Below are positions 16,247 through 25,323 of a stretch of 64,000 nt of DNA, piece after piece. The number at the start of each line of letters is the position of its first letter. Within the stretch, counting starts at the first letter, position 1. Position numbers and translations under genes: made by a program. The DNA lies in NCBI GenBank assembly GCA_934561055.1, contig CAKTFN010000004.1:164644-228643 (forward strand), given 5' to 3'. The notes below the pieces were generated by a model. It made no database searches. It was not told the DNA's origin and saw nothing but the letters and a program-made list of their open reading frames with translations. This stretch comes from an uncultured Eubacteriales bacterium (GTDB lineage: Bacteria; Bacillota; Clostridia; Oscillospirales; Acutalibacteraceae).

Positions 16247-17146
16247 TTATTCCGGCTTTGACGCAAACTTTACGGCAACAAACAGCCTTCCGTTGCGGTA
16301 ATCCGCACTGACGGCGCCGCCCGCTTTTTCCGTTAAAAGCTTTGCAATCGAAAGTCCCAGCCCCGTTGAGTCGCTTGCGGTTTCAACGGTATAAAAGCGG
16401 TCAAAAAGGCGCTCTGTTTTGATTTTATCAAGGCCTTTCGCAGAATTTGAAAAGCTGACTGTTCCGTTTTGAAAAAGTTCAACTTTCAAGTCGCCGTCGG
16501 AGTACTTTGCGGCATTGCTCAAAATGTTGTCAAAAATTCTTCTCAGCGCGGTTTTGTCAAGTTTCCTTTCAACGGGAGCGTCGGGAATTTTGATTTCGGG
16601 AACGATTGAACGCTCGGAAAAAACGCTGTAAAATGCCGCAAGGCTTTGCTCAAGAATGTCATTAAGGCTGACTTTTTCCGGCTTTAAACCTTCTGTTTCC
16701 GATGCGACGACGGAATACTTGAAAAGCTCTTCCGTGAGATTTCTCATGGAATCCGTACGTTCGCGGATTACGGAAAGGTATTTTTTGCTGTTTTCTGTGT
16801 GTTTTTCCCTCTGCAAAAGGTCAAGATAGCCGCAAATTGCCGTCAGCGGCGTTCGCAAATCATGCGAAATGTTCGTGACCGATTTTTTCAGCTTTTCATC
16901 ACCGGAAATATATTTCTGCCGCTTTTCGCTAAGTATACGAAGTTCACTGTTAAGGGAAGATGCAAGCGCTTTCATGTCTTTGTCGGAAGAAGAAATTGAA
17001 ATGAGGGTGTTGGTGTCGTTTTCAAGCTTTTCTTTCATTGACCGCTCAATCTCTTTTGCGGATTTTTTCATCAGCAGAATTTTTGCCGAAAGTATAAGCA
17101 CCGCAAAAAATAAACCTGCCGACAGAAATATCAGCCAAGAATCCAT
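16247..17146 (-). CDS. Membrane sensor histidine kinase with short N-terminal anchor
   Basis: 299 residues with a single N-terminal membrane helix (about residues 4-26), a linker, the H-box SHDLRTPLTAICGY with the phosphorylated histidine, the N-box NILSNAAKYS and the G-box GLGLSIAK. There is no room for an extracellular sensor, so the signal may come from the membrane or from the adjacent ABC transporter. It is the last gene of an RR-ABC ATPase-permease-kinase unit, read leftward, and starts 29 bases after the permease. The arrangement resembles antimicrobial-peptide or bacitracin-type sensing/export loci; that role is inference. Confidence 0.9.
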   Translation of the reverse strand: MDSWLIFLSAGLFFAVLILSAKILLMKKSAKEIERSMKEKLENDTNTLISISSSDKDMKALASSLNSELRILSEKRQKYISGDEKLKKSVTNISHDLRTPLTAICGYLDLLQREKHTENSKKYLSVIRERTDSMRNLTEELFKYSVVASETEGLKPEKVSLNDILEQSLAAFYSVFSERSIVPEIKIPDAPVERKLDKTALRRIFDNILSNAAKYSDGDLKVELFQNGTVSFSNSAKGLDKIKTERLFDRFYTVETASDSTGLGLSIAKLLTEKAGGAVSADYRNGRLFVAVKFASKPE

Positions 17147-17174
17147 AACAGTTCACCCTCATTCGTCATTGTTT

Positions 17175-18104
17175 TTATGAAAGTTGTTCTTTTTTGAAAA
17201 TCAGCACACCTGCCGCAGTGATTAACACCGAAAAGCCGAGACTGTAAAAAGCATTGATATATTTATACACGTCCGAAGCCTTTTTTAATTCAACATCGCT
17301 GCTGTAATGAGGCGTAAACCAAACTCCGTCTTTGTCCGATGAAACGGATATATTTGAAAGAATCGACATGTGTGACGTCGGAAGTATATTGCTGACAGTT
17401 TCAAGAATCTTTCTCTTTGTACCGCCGCAGTATTGCAAATTAGGTCCTTTTTTATATGTTATTTCCGCATCGGACGGAATAACCGAAACTTGGTCATACG
17501 GCACTCCGTTGATTTTGTCAACGGTCAAATTATATTCCGGTTCGCCGAGAACCGAACCGATTGTCGATGTTAACGCAAACATTCCGGCAAACAGCGCAAT
17601 AAGAACCACCATCGGAACGGTGCGCCCTCTTACAACAAAAGAAAAAAACGTTGAAATACAGCTGAAAGCAACCGCAGAAACAACGCCGAGCGAAACCACG
17701 GCAAAATAAATACCTGCCGGAAAAACGCCGGCTTTTATAACGCCGATTCCACTCAAAGAAAAAGCGGCGGAAAACACCAGCGAAACAAAAAGCGAAACTA
17801 TGCTGTTTGAAAGATAAATCTGTGTTTTTGAACAGCCGCAGAAAAGTTTGTTTCTGATTGTGTTGCTGCTGAAATTCGTTCCGATGAAAAATGCTGTTGA
17901 AACCGCAATCAAAAAAGCAACAGCCGGCATCATCTCAAGCGGACAAACCGTTATGCTTTCCTGCCCTTTTGCCGGAGAAGGCGAAAGCGCCCCGTAATTT
18001 GAAAACGCACAATAGGCGGAAATGACAAAAATACCCGCCGTAAAAAGATAAAACACTTTGCTTTTGAAAAGCCTTGAAAAATCGGCTCTGAGAAGTTTAA
18101 TCAT
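17175..18104 (-). CDS. ABC-2 type transporter permease
   Basis: 309 residues with about six membrane helices and one large extracytoplasmic loop of ~100 residues between helices 5 and 6 (about residues 175-275), where the sequence turns hydrophilic. The start MIKLLRADFSRLFKSK, with a positively charged amphipathic opening, is typical of ABC-2 permeases of the BcrB/lantibiotic-immunity type. Its start overlaps the ATPase stop by four bases, so the two are translationally coupled. The substrate is unknown. Confidence 0.87.
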   Translation of the reverse strand: MIKLLRADFSRLFKSKVFYLFTAGIFVISAYCAFSNYGALSPSPAKGQESITVCPLEMMPAVAFLIAVSTAFFIGTNFSSNTIRNKLFCGCSKTQIYLSNSIVSLFVSLVFSAAFSLSGIGVIKAGVFPAGIYFAVVSLGVVSAVAFSCISTFFSFVVRGRTVPMVVLIALFAGMFALTSTIGSVLGEPEYNLTVDKINGVPYDQVSVIPSDAEITYKKGPNLQYCGGTKRKILETVSNILPTSHMSILSNISVSSDKDGVWFTPHYSSDVELKKASDVYKYINAFYSLGFSVLITAAGVLIFKKEQLS

Positions 18105-19012
18105 TTTTCATCACCTCCGACAAGGTTGATGAAATAGCTTTCAAGGCTTTCGTCATGTTCTTTGATGCTGTATACGATACAGTTTTCTTTTTCAAGTGCC
18201 GAAACAAGTTCGGTAACCTGAAAATCGGCGTATATGTCGGCCTTTGAATTGTCAATGATTTTGTATTCAAAGCCTTTTGAATCGAGAACGTACGAAAGCG
18301 TTTTAATGTTGCTGACCTCAATGCGAACGCATTTTCTGCACTGCATTTCAAGTTCTTCGGTGCTCATTTCTTTGATGATACTGCCTTTGTCAATGAAACC
18401 GTAATGAGTTGCAACCTTTGAAAGCTCGTCAAGGATGTGACTTGAGACAAGAACGGTCACTTGCTTTTCACGGTTGAGTTTTAAGATAAGTTCGCGCATT
18501 TCGATAATACCTTGCGGATCAAGTCCGTTCATCGGTTCATCAAGAACAAGAAAATCCGGATCGCCGCAAAGCGCAATCGCAATTGCGAGTCTTTGGCGCA
18601 TACCGAGCGAAAAACGACCGGCTTTCTTTTTGTCCGAATCGGACAGACCGACAAGAGAAAGAAGTTCTTCTATTTTGTCGAACGACGGAAGGCCGAGCAC
18701 CCTGTACTGCTGTTTAAGGTTTTCTTTTGCCGTCATATCTCGATAGATTGCCGGCGTTTCAACAAGCGCTCCGATTCTTCGGCGGGCTTTATAAATCTCT
18801 TTTGTTCCGTTTTGTGCGCCGTAAAGTTCAATTTTTCCGTCGGTCGGTTCCTGCAAACCGCAGATGAGTCGTATAAGCGTTGTTTTTCCGGCGCCGTTTC
18901 TTCCGATAAAGCCGTAGATTGAGCCTTTCGGAACGTGCATCGAAAGTCCGTTCAATGCGGTGAATTTTCGATAGCGTTTTGTCAGCGCATCTGTTTCAAG
19001 CACATATTCCAT
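18101..19012 (-). CDS. ABC transporter ATP-binding protein (BcrA-like)
   Basis: 303 residues: an N-terminal ATPase domain with Walker A GRNGAGKTT, signature FSLGMRQRLA, Walker B FLVLDEPMNGLD and switch histidine SSHIL, followed by a ~90-residue C-terminal extension of the bacitracin/lantibiotic exporter class. AAAGGAGG precedes ATG 19012 with ideal spacing. A set of four direct repeats lies directly upstream (19061-19101), between it and the regulator gene, implying that transcription can restart here under regulator control. Confidence 0.92.
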   Translation of the reverse strand: MEYVLETDALTKRYRKFTALNGLSMHVPKGSIYGFIGRNGAGKTTLIRLICGLQEPTDGKIELYGAQNGTKEIYKARRRIGALVETPAIYRDMTAKENLKQQYRVLGLPSFDKIEELLSLVGLSDSDKKKAGRFSLGMRQRLAIAIALCGDPDFLVLDEPMNGLDPQGIIEMRELILKLNREKQVTVLVSSHILDELSKVATHYGFIDKGSIIKEMSTEELEMQCRKCVRIEVSNIKTLSYVLDSKGFEYKIIDNSKADIYADFQVTELVSALEKENCIVYSIKEHDESLESYFINLVGGDEK

Positions 19013-19044
19013 GTATCAAATACCTCCTTTTGCCTGATGAACAC

Positions 19045-19101
19045 AGTTTACACGGCAAAAGTTAAGAAAGCGGTTAAGAAAAAGGTAAAGAAAAGGTTAA
19101 G
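19045..19101 (-). promoter_or_regulatory. Four phased direct repeats before the ABC operon, with a -10-like box
   Basis: On the plus strand the half-site GTTAAG recurs at 19061, 19073, (GTAAAG) 19085 and 19096, i.e. every 11-12 bp, one helical turn. On the coding (minus) strand they read CTTAAC and lie just upstream of a -10-like TAAACT (19050-19045). This layout is typical of OmpR-family response-regulator binding. The likely ligand is the regulator encoded at 19106-19765; that link is inferred. Confidence 0.65.
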
Positions 19102-19105
19102 ATCA

Positions 19106-19765
19106 TCACCCGATTTTAAAACCGATTCCCCAAACGCTTTCGATGTAATCTTTTTCGCTTTGTTCGCGAAGCTTTTTTCTGAGATTACTCACATGAACTT
19201 TCAGCGAGGATTCAACGCAGTCCGGCGTTTCAAAGCTGAGCTTGTCAAGAAGAACCGACTTTGCAACAACGCTGCCTTTGTTTTGAAGCAAAATTTTAAG
19301 TATCGAAAACTCCGTTCTTGTCAGCTTGACCTCTTTTTCCGAAACATAAACCCTGTGCGAATTTTCGTCAAGCGTGATTTCCTCAAATGTCATCAAAGGC
19401 GAAAAAGGAAGTTTTTCCGCATTTTTCAGTTGAAGCTTTATTCGTGCAACAAGCTCACGAATATCGAACGGCTTTGTAACATAGTCTGCCGCACCGCCTA
19501 AAAGAAGATTGACTTTGTTTTCAATGTCAATCTTTGCGCTTACGACGATTACGGGAATGTCTCGGATTTTTTTTAGAACATTTTCGCCGCAAACGCCGGG
19601 AAGCATAAGGTCAAGCAAAACAAGGTCGGGCTTTTTCTGCTCAAGAACAAGCAGAGCTTCACTGCCCGAAAAGGCGCGTATAACACAAAAGCCCTCTTTT
19701 TCAAGCACTTCAAAAAGCATATTGTTTATATTTTCGTCATCGTCAACAATCAGTATAGTTTTCAT
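19106..19765 (-). CDS. OmpR-family response regulator
   Basis: 219 residues: receiver domain with acidic pocket DDDE near residue 10, phosphorylation aspartate in LVLLDLMLPG (about residue 53) and conserved lysine in YVTKPF (about residue 101), then a winged-helix DNA-binding domain with LTRTEFSILKILLQNKG and the C-terminal WGIGFKIG. CGGAGGAAAA precedes the ATG. It heads the four-gene unit with the ABC exporter and kinase and has a strong promoter of its own. Confidence 0.93.
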   Translation of the reverse strand: MKTILIVDDDENINNMLFEVLEKEGFCVIRAFSGSEALLVLEQKKPDLVLLDLMLPGVCGENVLKKIRDIPVIVVSAKIDIENKVNLLLGGAADYVTKPFDIRELVARIKLQLKNAEKLPFSPLMTFEEITLDENSHRVYVSEKEVKLTRTEFSILKILLQNKGSVVAKSVLLDKLSFETPDCVESSLKVHVSNLRKKLREQSEKDYIESVWGIGFKIG

Positions 19766-19803
19766 TTTTCCTCCGAAAGGCTATAGGTTAGTTATATGCT
19801 TGC

Positions 19804-19832
19804 ATTATAACTCTCAACATTATTCAAGTCAA
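19804..19832 (-). promoter_or_regulatory. Promoter of the RR-ABC-kinase operon
   Basis: On the minus strand TTGACT, a 17-bp spacer and a perfect TATAAT. Confidence 0.82.
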
Positions 19833-19834
19833 TA

Positions 19835-20215
19835 ATCGGTTTCGGTATCGTCATTAAAAATAATCATAACAAAACCGGGAATACTGTTTTGAAGGTACGC
19901 CGAAAGTTTTATCTTTGTTGAAAAAGCTCATAAAATTTATATGCACTATATGATGAAAGCCGTGCGGAAAAGGCCGAAAGGAAAGTAAACCGCAGACGAC
20001 ATAAGTATCGGCGAAACGGACAGACCTTGAACAGACACCGCAGAGCCAAAAAGTATTGTTCAGTTTTTACAAACTCTTTAGAAGTTTTTGATAAAAAGAG
20101 GATTATTTGACAAATTTCAGAAAATGGTCTTGACAGCAGTGAAGCATTGTGATAAGCTTCAATCATAAGCTCGGAAGAAAAGTTTCGAGTGAATTAATAA
20201 CAGAATATTTCAATT
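19835..20215. other. Intergenic stretch without recognised gene
   Basis: About 380 bases between divergent units. A TTGACA occurs at 20130-20135 and could belong to the promoter of the lys leader, but its -10 partner (TAAGCT) is poor. An open frame on the minus strand (19909-20166) has no SD and no recognisable features. Confidence 0.5.
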
Positions 20216-20380
20216 AAAGATAGAGGTGCATCGTCTCATCAGTATTTCCGGCGTCAAAGCCGATTGAGCAGAATCGGGTCGGAAAGAAAGGGAGCGTTGC
20301 CGAAAGGAGCCGAGGCGAAGGCTTTCTTGGGCGCACGGAATAAGATCCATGCGACTGTCGCAATTTGCGGAGTGCTATTA
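20216..20380 (+). promoter_or_regulatory. Lysine riboswitch (L-box)
   Basis: The leader carries the conserved lysine-aptamer blocks in order: AGATAGAGGTGC at the 5' side, a TCATCAGTA segment, GGAAAGAAAGGGAGC with GCCGAAAGGAGCCGAGGC, a CTTTCTTGGGC segment, CATGCGACTGTCGC (20349-20362) and the closing GCGGAGTGCTA (20367-20377). It stands before the lysine biosynthesis operon and is followed by a terminator, so binding of lysine should stop transcription. The aptamer assignment rests on these motifs and the gene context. Confidence 0.92.
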
Positions 20381-20427
20381 TAATTGTTGCAAGGCGGTTT
20401 TTTCCGTTTTGTTCAGTGCGATTTTAA

Positions 20428-20453
20428 TGGCCGAAGTTTTCGGTCATTTTTTT
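20428..20453 (+). terminator. Expression-platform terminator of the lysine riboswitch
   Basis: TGGCCGAA pairs with TTCGGTCA (one G-U) with a three-base loop and is followed by seven T. It lies ~70 bases before the dapA start. Confidence 0.85.
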
Positions 20454-20522
20454 ATTCCCGGCTTTTCCGAAAAACTTGCACATTTTGATTGAACAATTCT
20501 GAATTTTCAGGAGGCATACTTT

Positions 20523-21413
20523 ATGAAGACCAAGACAATTTTTAAGGGCGCTGCAACCGCTCTTGTCACACCGCTCAACGAAAACGGAATCGACTATGAA
20601 AATTTTGAACGCCTTCTTAAATGGCAGGTTGACGAAGGAATCAATGCGCTCGTCATTTGCGGAACTTCCGGCGAAGGTTCAACCCTTTCCGATGCGGAGC
20701 ATAAAGCCGCACTCAAGTTTGCTTATGACGTTGTCGGAGGAAAAGTTCCGATGATTGCCGGAACGGGTTCAAACGACACTGCTTACGCAATTGAGCTGAC
20801 AAAATTTGCATGTGAAATCGGCTATGACGCAATGCTCGTTGTAACGCCGTATTATAACAAGGCGACTCAGAACGGTCTTGTAAAAATGTTTGAAACGATT
20901 GCCGACGCTTCAACAAAACCGGTAATTCTTTATAACGTTCCTTCAAGAACCGGAGTAAACATCGAACCGGCAACTTATGCAAAGCTTGCCGAGCATCCGA
21001 TGATTGCCGGAATCAAGGAGGCAAACGGAAACATTTCAAAAATTGTTGAAACCAAGGCTCTTGTCGGTGACAGACTCGACATCTGGTCGGGCAACGATGA
21101 CGAAATCGTTCCGATTCTTGCCTGCGGCGGAAGCGGTGTAATTTCCGTTCTTTCAAACGTTCTTCCGAAAAAGACCGTTGAACTTTGCAACCGTTTCTTT
21201 GAAGGCGACGTTGAAGGAAGCATGGCTCTTCAGTGCGAGATGATGAGCCTCATCAAGGCTCTTTTCTGCGAGGTTAACCCGATTCCCGCGAAGGCCGCCG
21301 TTGCCGCAATGGGCTTTTGCGAAAACTATGTCCGTCTTCCGCTGACCGTTATGGAGGAAGAACACGAAAAGGTTCTTCTTCAGTGTATGCGTGAGCAGGG
21401 ACTTAACGTTTGA
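20523..21413 (+). CDS. dapA: 4-hydroxy-tetrahydrodipicolinate synthase DapA
   Basis: Condenses aspartate semialdehyde with pyruvate, the first committed step to diaminopimelate and lysine. The 296-residue TIM-barrel has the GTSGEGSTLS pyruvate-binding loop near residue 45, YYNKATQNG, the catalytic tyrosine in LYNVPSRTG, and the Schiff-base lysine in GIKEANGN. CAGGAGG precedes the ATG. It is the first gene after the lysine riboswitch. Confidence 0.96.
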   Translation: MKTKTIFKGAATALVTPLNENGIDYENFERLLKWQVDEGINALVICGTSGEGSTLSDAEHKAALKFAYDVVGGKVPMIAGTGSNDTAYAIELTKFACEIGYDAMLVVTPYYNKATQNGLVKMFETIADASTKPVILYNVPSRTGVNIEPATYAKLAEHPMIAGIKEANGNISKIVETKALVGDRLDIWSGNDDEIVPILACGGSGVISVLSNVLPKKTVELCNRFFEGDVEGSMALQCEMMSLIKALFCEVNPIPAKAAVAAMGFCENYVRLPLTVMEEEHEKVLLQCMREQGLNV

Positions 21414-21428
21414 ACCGGGGTGAAATGA

Positions 21429-22169
21429 ATGAAAATTATCGTTAACGGTGCCGGGGGAAGAATGGGAAACGTTCTTTGCTCCCTCATTGAAAAAAGCGAC
21501 GGAAAAGAGATTGCCGCAAAAGTCAGTGCGGAATTTGAATCGGATCCGACTTCCCTTGTTTTCAAAAGTATTGGTGAATTCGACGGAGAAGCGGACATGA
21601 TCATCGACTTTTCCCATCACAGCGCAACAAACGAAATTTGCGATTATGCGGTGAAACGTTCGCTCCCGATTATCATTTCGACAACGGGTCAGACCGAAGA
21701 GGAACTTTTGAAAATTGAGGAAACATCGAAATCCGTTCCCGTCTTCAAAAGCGGAAATATGTCACTCGGTGTTGCGCTTATCGGCTGCCTTGCAAAAATT
21801 GCGGCGAAAGCTTTTCCCGAGGCAGACGTTGAAATCATTGAAAAGCACCACAACAGAAAGCTTGACGTTCCCAGCGGAACGGCACTTCTTCTTGCCGATC
21901 AGATCAAAAGCGTAAGACCCGAAAGCACATATAACATCGGCCGCCACGAAAACGGAAAAAGAACAAAAGAAGAAATCGGAATCCATTCCGTGAGAATGGG
22001 AAACGAGGTCGGAACGCATGAAATCATTTTTGCAACCGATTCTCAGGTGATCACAATCACTCACAAGGCCGAAAACCGCAACCTTTTTGCCGAAGGTGCC
22101 CTCAGTGCGGCTGATTTTCTCATTGAAAAAGGCGCAGGATATTACAATATGGATGACATGAATTGGTGA
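21429..22169 (+). CDS. dapB: 4-hydroxy-tetrahydrodipicolinate reductase DapB
   Basis: NAD(P)H-dependent reductase, second step of the DAP pathway. The 246-residue protein opens with the nucleotide-binding GAGGRMGNV (the G-x-x-G-R-M pattern), has the family core EIIEKHHNRKLDVPSGTAL with the catalytic histidine and lysine, and ends in the short C-terminal domain normal for Firmicutes. It starts 15 bases after dapA, with GGGGTG upstream. Confidence 0.95.
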   Translation: MKIIVNGAGGRMGNVLCSLIEKSDGKEIAAKVSAEFESDPTSLVFKSIGEFDGEADMIIDFSHHSATNEICDYAVKRSLPIIISTTGQTEEELLKIEETSKSVPVFKSGNMSLGVALIGCLAKIAAKAFPEADVEIIEKHHNRKLDVPSGTALLLADQIKSVRPESTYNIGRHENGKRTKEEIGIHSVRMGNEVGTHEIIFATDSQVITITHKAENRNLFAEGALSAADFLIEKGAGYYNMDDMNW

Positions 22170-22194
22170 AACCGATTCAAGGAAAGGAAAACCA

Positions 22195-22887
22195 ATGGAT
22201 GCATACGAGATTATTAATTATATTTCAACATCAAAAAAGAAAACGCCCGTAAAGCTTTATGTGAAGGAAAAGGAGAGAATTGATTACGGCTCTTCAAAAG
22301 TTTTCGGTGCGGGAGACAAAATCGTTTTCGGCGACTGGGAAGAGCTTCGGGAGATTATCGAAAAAAACAGCGATAAAATCGAAGACATCGTGATTGAAAA
22401 CGACAGAAGAAACAGCGGCGTTCCGATGCTTGAAATCAAAGATATTCCCGCAAGAATCGAACCGGGCGCAATTATCAGAGAAAAAGTTTCAATCGGAAAG
22501 AACGCAGTAATCATGATGGGTGCGGTAATCAACATCGGTGCGGTCATCGGCGAAGAAACGATGATTGACATGGGTGCGGTTCTCGGCGGAAGGGCAACTG
22601 TCGGTGCCCGTTGCCACATCGGCGCAGGCGCAGTTCTTGCCGGTGTAATCGAACCGGCGAGCGCAACCCCGGTAATCATTGAAGACGGTGTTCTCGTCGG
22701 CGCAAACGCAGTTGTGGTTGAAGGTGTTCACGTCGGAAAAAATGCGGTTGTTGCCGCCGGTGCGGTCGTTCTTGAAGATGTTCCGGAAAATGCGGTTGTT
22801 GCCGGAATGCCCGCAAGAATCATCAAGATGAAGGACGAAAAAACCGACTCGAAAACCGCAATCCTCGACGCACTGAGAAATATCTGA
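22195..22887 (+). CDS. dapH: Tetrahydrodipicolinate N-acetyltransferase DapH
   Basis: Acetylates tetrahydrodipicolinate, which defines the acetylated branch of DAP synthesis. After a ~90-residue N-terminal domain, the middle shows the hexapeptide left-handed β-helix pattern (repeated I/V-G-x-x-A/V units such as IGKNAVIMMGAVINIGAVIG, and VGARCHIGAGAVLAG), then GMPARIIKM near the end. The 230-residue length fits DapH rather than succinyl-type DapD. The GGAAAGG SD is 7 bases before the ATG. Confidence 0.94.
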   Translation: MDAYEIINYISTSKKKTPVKLYVKEKERIDYGSSKVFGAGDKIVFGDWEELREIIEKNSDKIEDIVIENDRRNSGVPMLEIKDIPARIEPGAIIREKVSIGKNAVIMMGAVINIGAVIGEETMIDMGAVLGGRATVGARCHIGAGAVLAGVIEPASATPVIIEDGVLVGANAVVVEGVHVGKNAVVAAGAVVLEDVPENAVVAGMPARIIKMKDEKTDSKTAILDALRNI

Positions 22888-22904
22888 AAATCGGAGTGAA
22901 TTTT

Positions 22905-24164
22905 ATGCACGACTATACTCTTCCGTTTGACAAAGAAACAATTGAAAAAATCAAAGAAACACATCCGACCCCGTTTTATCTTTATGACGAAGAAGGAATA
23001 AAAAACTGCGTTAAAAAAATTCAAAACGCTTTTTCCTGGAACAAAGGATATAAAGAATATTTTGCCGTCAAAGCGACTCCGAACCCGGCGATTCTTCGCC
23101 TTCTTTCTTCCCTCGGCTGCGGGTTTGACTGCGCTTCTTCGGCGGAACTTACGATGGCTCAAAAGCTCGGAGTTGTCGGACAGAACATCATGTTCAGCTC
23201 AAACGATACGCCTGCCGGGGATTACCGCTTCGCAAGAGAACTCGGAGCGATTGTGAACCTTGACGATTGCAGCCACATTGATTTTCTTTCGGAAAACGGC
23301 GGAATCGGCGAAACGGTCTGCATGAGATATAACCCGGGAACAAACTTCATTGTTCAAAATGACATCATGGGTCAACTCAAAGAGTCAAAGTTCGGAATGA
23401 CCAAAAAGCAACTCATTGAAAGCGTCAAAAAACTTTCCGCTCTCGGCGCAAAAAAGTTCGGCGTTCATGCAATGCTCGCTTCCTGCGCCCTCAATGAAGA
23501 TTATTATCCGACCCTTGCGAGAGAAGTTTTTTCGCTTGCGCTTGAAATCAGGGAAAAAACCGGAGTCACGCTTTCCTTCGTCAATCTTTCCGGCGGAATC
23601 GGAATTCCGTACAGACCGGAGGAATCGGCGGTTGATATTCTTAAAATCGGTGAAAACGTCAGACTTGTTTATGAAGAACTTCTTTCCAAAAACGGAATCG
23701 AACTTTCGCTTTTCACCGAGATGGGAAGATTTGTGACCGGACCTTACGGATATCTTGTCACAACCGTTCTTCATGAGAAGAAAACATATAAAAATTATCT
23801 CGGCGTTGACGCAACGGCGTGCAACCTTATGCGGCCGGCAATTTACGGCGCATATCACCACATAACACTGCTCGGAAAAGAAAACAAAACGCCCGATACA
23901 CTTTATGACGTTACGGGCTCGCTTTGCGAAAACAGCGACAAGTTTGCCGTTGACCGTATGCTTCCCAAGGCCGAAATCGGCGACATTGCCGTCATTCACG
24001 ATGCAGGCGCTCACGGCTATTCAATGGGATATAACTACAACGGAAAGCTCAAATGTGCGGAACTGCTTTTGAAAAAGGACAAGTCCGTTTCGCTGATCAG
24101 ACGGGCGGAAACAATCAAGGATTATTTTGCAACGCTTGACATCTATCCCGAATTTTGCGACTGA
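22905..24164 (+). CDS. lysA: Diaminopimelate decarboxylase LysA
   Basis: PLP enzyme of the alanine-racemase fold that decarboxylates meso-DAP to lysine. It has the PLP lysine in YFAVKATPNP (about residue 48), the HAMLASC region, NLSGGIGIPY for phosphate binding, TEMGRFVTGPYG, and GAHGYSMGYNYNG near the C-terminus. ATG 22905 is chosen over an in-frame GTG nine bases earlier because CGGAG is correctly spaced for it. The placement in mid-operon, before the aminotransferase, is unusual in order but complete. About 419 residues, normal. Confidence 0.93.
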   Translation: MHDYTLPFDKETIEKIKETHPTPFYLYDEEGIKNCVKKIQNAFSWNKGYKEYFAVKATPNPAILRLLSSLGCGFDCASSAELTMAQKLGVVGQNIMFSSNDTPAGDYRFARELGAIVNLDDCSHIDFLSENGGIGETVCMRYNPGTNFIVQNDIMGQLKESKFGMTKKQLIESVKKLSALGAKKFGVHAMLASCALNEDYYPTLAREVFSLALEIREKTGVTLSFVNLSGGIGIPYRPEESAVDILKIGENVRLVYEELLSKNGIELSLFTEMGRFVTGPYGYLVTTVLHEKKTYKNYLGVDATACNLMRPAIYGAYHHITLLGKENKTPDTLYDVTGSLCENSDKFAVDRMLPKAEIGDIAVIHDAGAHGYSMGYNYNGKLKCAELLLKKDKSVSLIRRAETIKDYFATLDIYPEFCD

Positions 24165-24175
24165 GAGGAAAAGCA

Positions 24176-25312
24176 ATGGAAGAGTTTTTGAACAATGCGC
24201 TTTTTTCGCTGAAGCGAAGTGCAATAAGAGTGTATAACCAAAAAGCAAAGCAGACTCCGGGTTGTATCTCGTTGACGCTCGGCGAACCGGATTTTGAAAC
24301 TCCGCTTTCGGTAAAAGAAGAAGCAAAAGTCTCTCTTGACAGGGGAGACACTCATTACATTGCGAACAACGGAAGCGCACTTCTCCTTGAAAAAATCAGT
24401 GAGTTTGAAAAGGAGAAAAACGGTCTTGATTATAAAGCGGATGAAATTATTGTGACCGTCGGCGCAACGGAAGGGCTTTTCACGGCACTTTTCGGAGTGA
24501 TTAATCCGGGCGATGAAGTTCTTGTTCCCGTTCCTGCGTTCGGCCTTTATGAGTCGATCATAACAATGTGCCGGGGAAAATTCGTTCCGCTCGACACTTC
24601 AAAAAACAGCTTTGAAATCAGCCGTGAGATGATTGAAGGCGCAATTACGGAAAAAACGAAGGCGATTATTCTTAACTCTCCGACGAATCCGACCGGCTGC
24701 GTTTTAAGCAGAGAAAGCCTTGAAAATATTCATAACGCCGTGAAGGACAGAAACATTTTCGTAATCTGCGACGACGTTTACAGAAGTTTGATTTATACGG
24801 ACAGCTACGAAAGCTTTTCCTCTTTCAAAGATTTGAAAAAGAAAATCATTGTCATTCAAAGTTTTTCAAAACCGTATGCCATGACCGGCTGGAGAATGGG
24901 CTATCTTATGGCGGACGCCGAAATTAAAAAGCACCTTGAACTTGTCCATCAGTTTACGGTTGTTTCAACGGTTTCGTTTTCTCAGTCCGCGTGTATCAAG
25001 GCGCTTGAAACCGATGTTTCGCCGATGGTTGAAGAATATAACAAAAGAAGACTTTTCGTCCTCAAAAGGCTTTCCGAAATCGGCCTTGAAACGACAGAAC
25101 CGCTCGGAGGCTTTTATGCGTTTCCGTCGATTGAAACGTTCGGCCTTTCATCGGCTGAGTTTTGCACACGGATGATTGAAGAAGCCGGTCTTGCCGCCGT
25201 TCCGGGGTCATGCTTCGGAAGCGACGGCCACATAAGACTCAGCTATTGCTGCGGTGAGGACAAGCTCAAAGAGGGAATGAACCGCCTTGAAAAATTCTGC
25301 AAATCGCTTTAA
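24176..25312 (+). CDS. patA: Class I/II aminotransferase, probable N-acetyl-LL-diaminopimelate aminotransferase
   Basis: PLP aminotransferase of fold type I with YIANNGSALLLEKI, LNSPTNPTGCVL, CDDVYRSLIY (PLP aspartate and tyrosine) and the Schiff-base lysine in QSFSKPYAMTGWRMGY; the C-terminal arginine appears in GHIRLSY. About 378 residues. It lies between lysA and the N-acetyl-DAP deacetylase in an operon with dapH, so the expected substrate is N-acetyl-L-2-amino-6-oxopimelate. Family alone would allow aspartate or aromatic amino acids. Start ATG 24176 follows GAGAGGAAAAG; the frame overlaps lysA upstream. The symbol is by analogy with Bacillus. Confidence 0.85.
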   Translation: MEEFLNNALFSLKRSAIRVYNQKAKQTPGCISLTLGEPDFETPLSVKEEAKVSLDRGDTHYIANNGSALLLEKISEFEKEKNGLDYKADEIIVTVGATEGLFTALFGVINPGDEVLVPVPAFGLYESIITMCRGKFVPLDTSKNSFEISREMIEGAITEKTKAIILNSPTNPTGCVLSRESLENIHNAVKDRNIFVICDDVYRSLIYTDSYESFSSFKDLKKKIIVIQSFSKPYAMTGWRMGYLMADAEIKKHLELVHQFTVVSTVSFSQSACIKALETDVSPMVEEYNKRRLFVLKRLSEIGLETTEPLGGFYAFPSIETFGLSSAEFCTRMIEEAGLAAVPGSCFGSDGHIRLSYCCGEDKLKEGMNRLEKFCKSL

Positions 25313-25323
25313 CGGAGAGTTAT

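Noticed and set aside
19061..19101. Short CRISPR-like array
   Set aside because: Repeats are only 6 bp and phased at 11-12 bp without spacers of CRISPR size; operator sites fit better. No other CRISPR array was seen in the window.
19909..20166. 85-codon minus-strand open frame before the lysine riboswitch
   Set aside because: No SD, composition unlike neighbouring genes, no motif.
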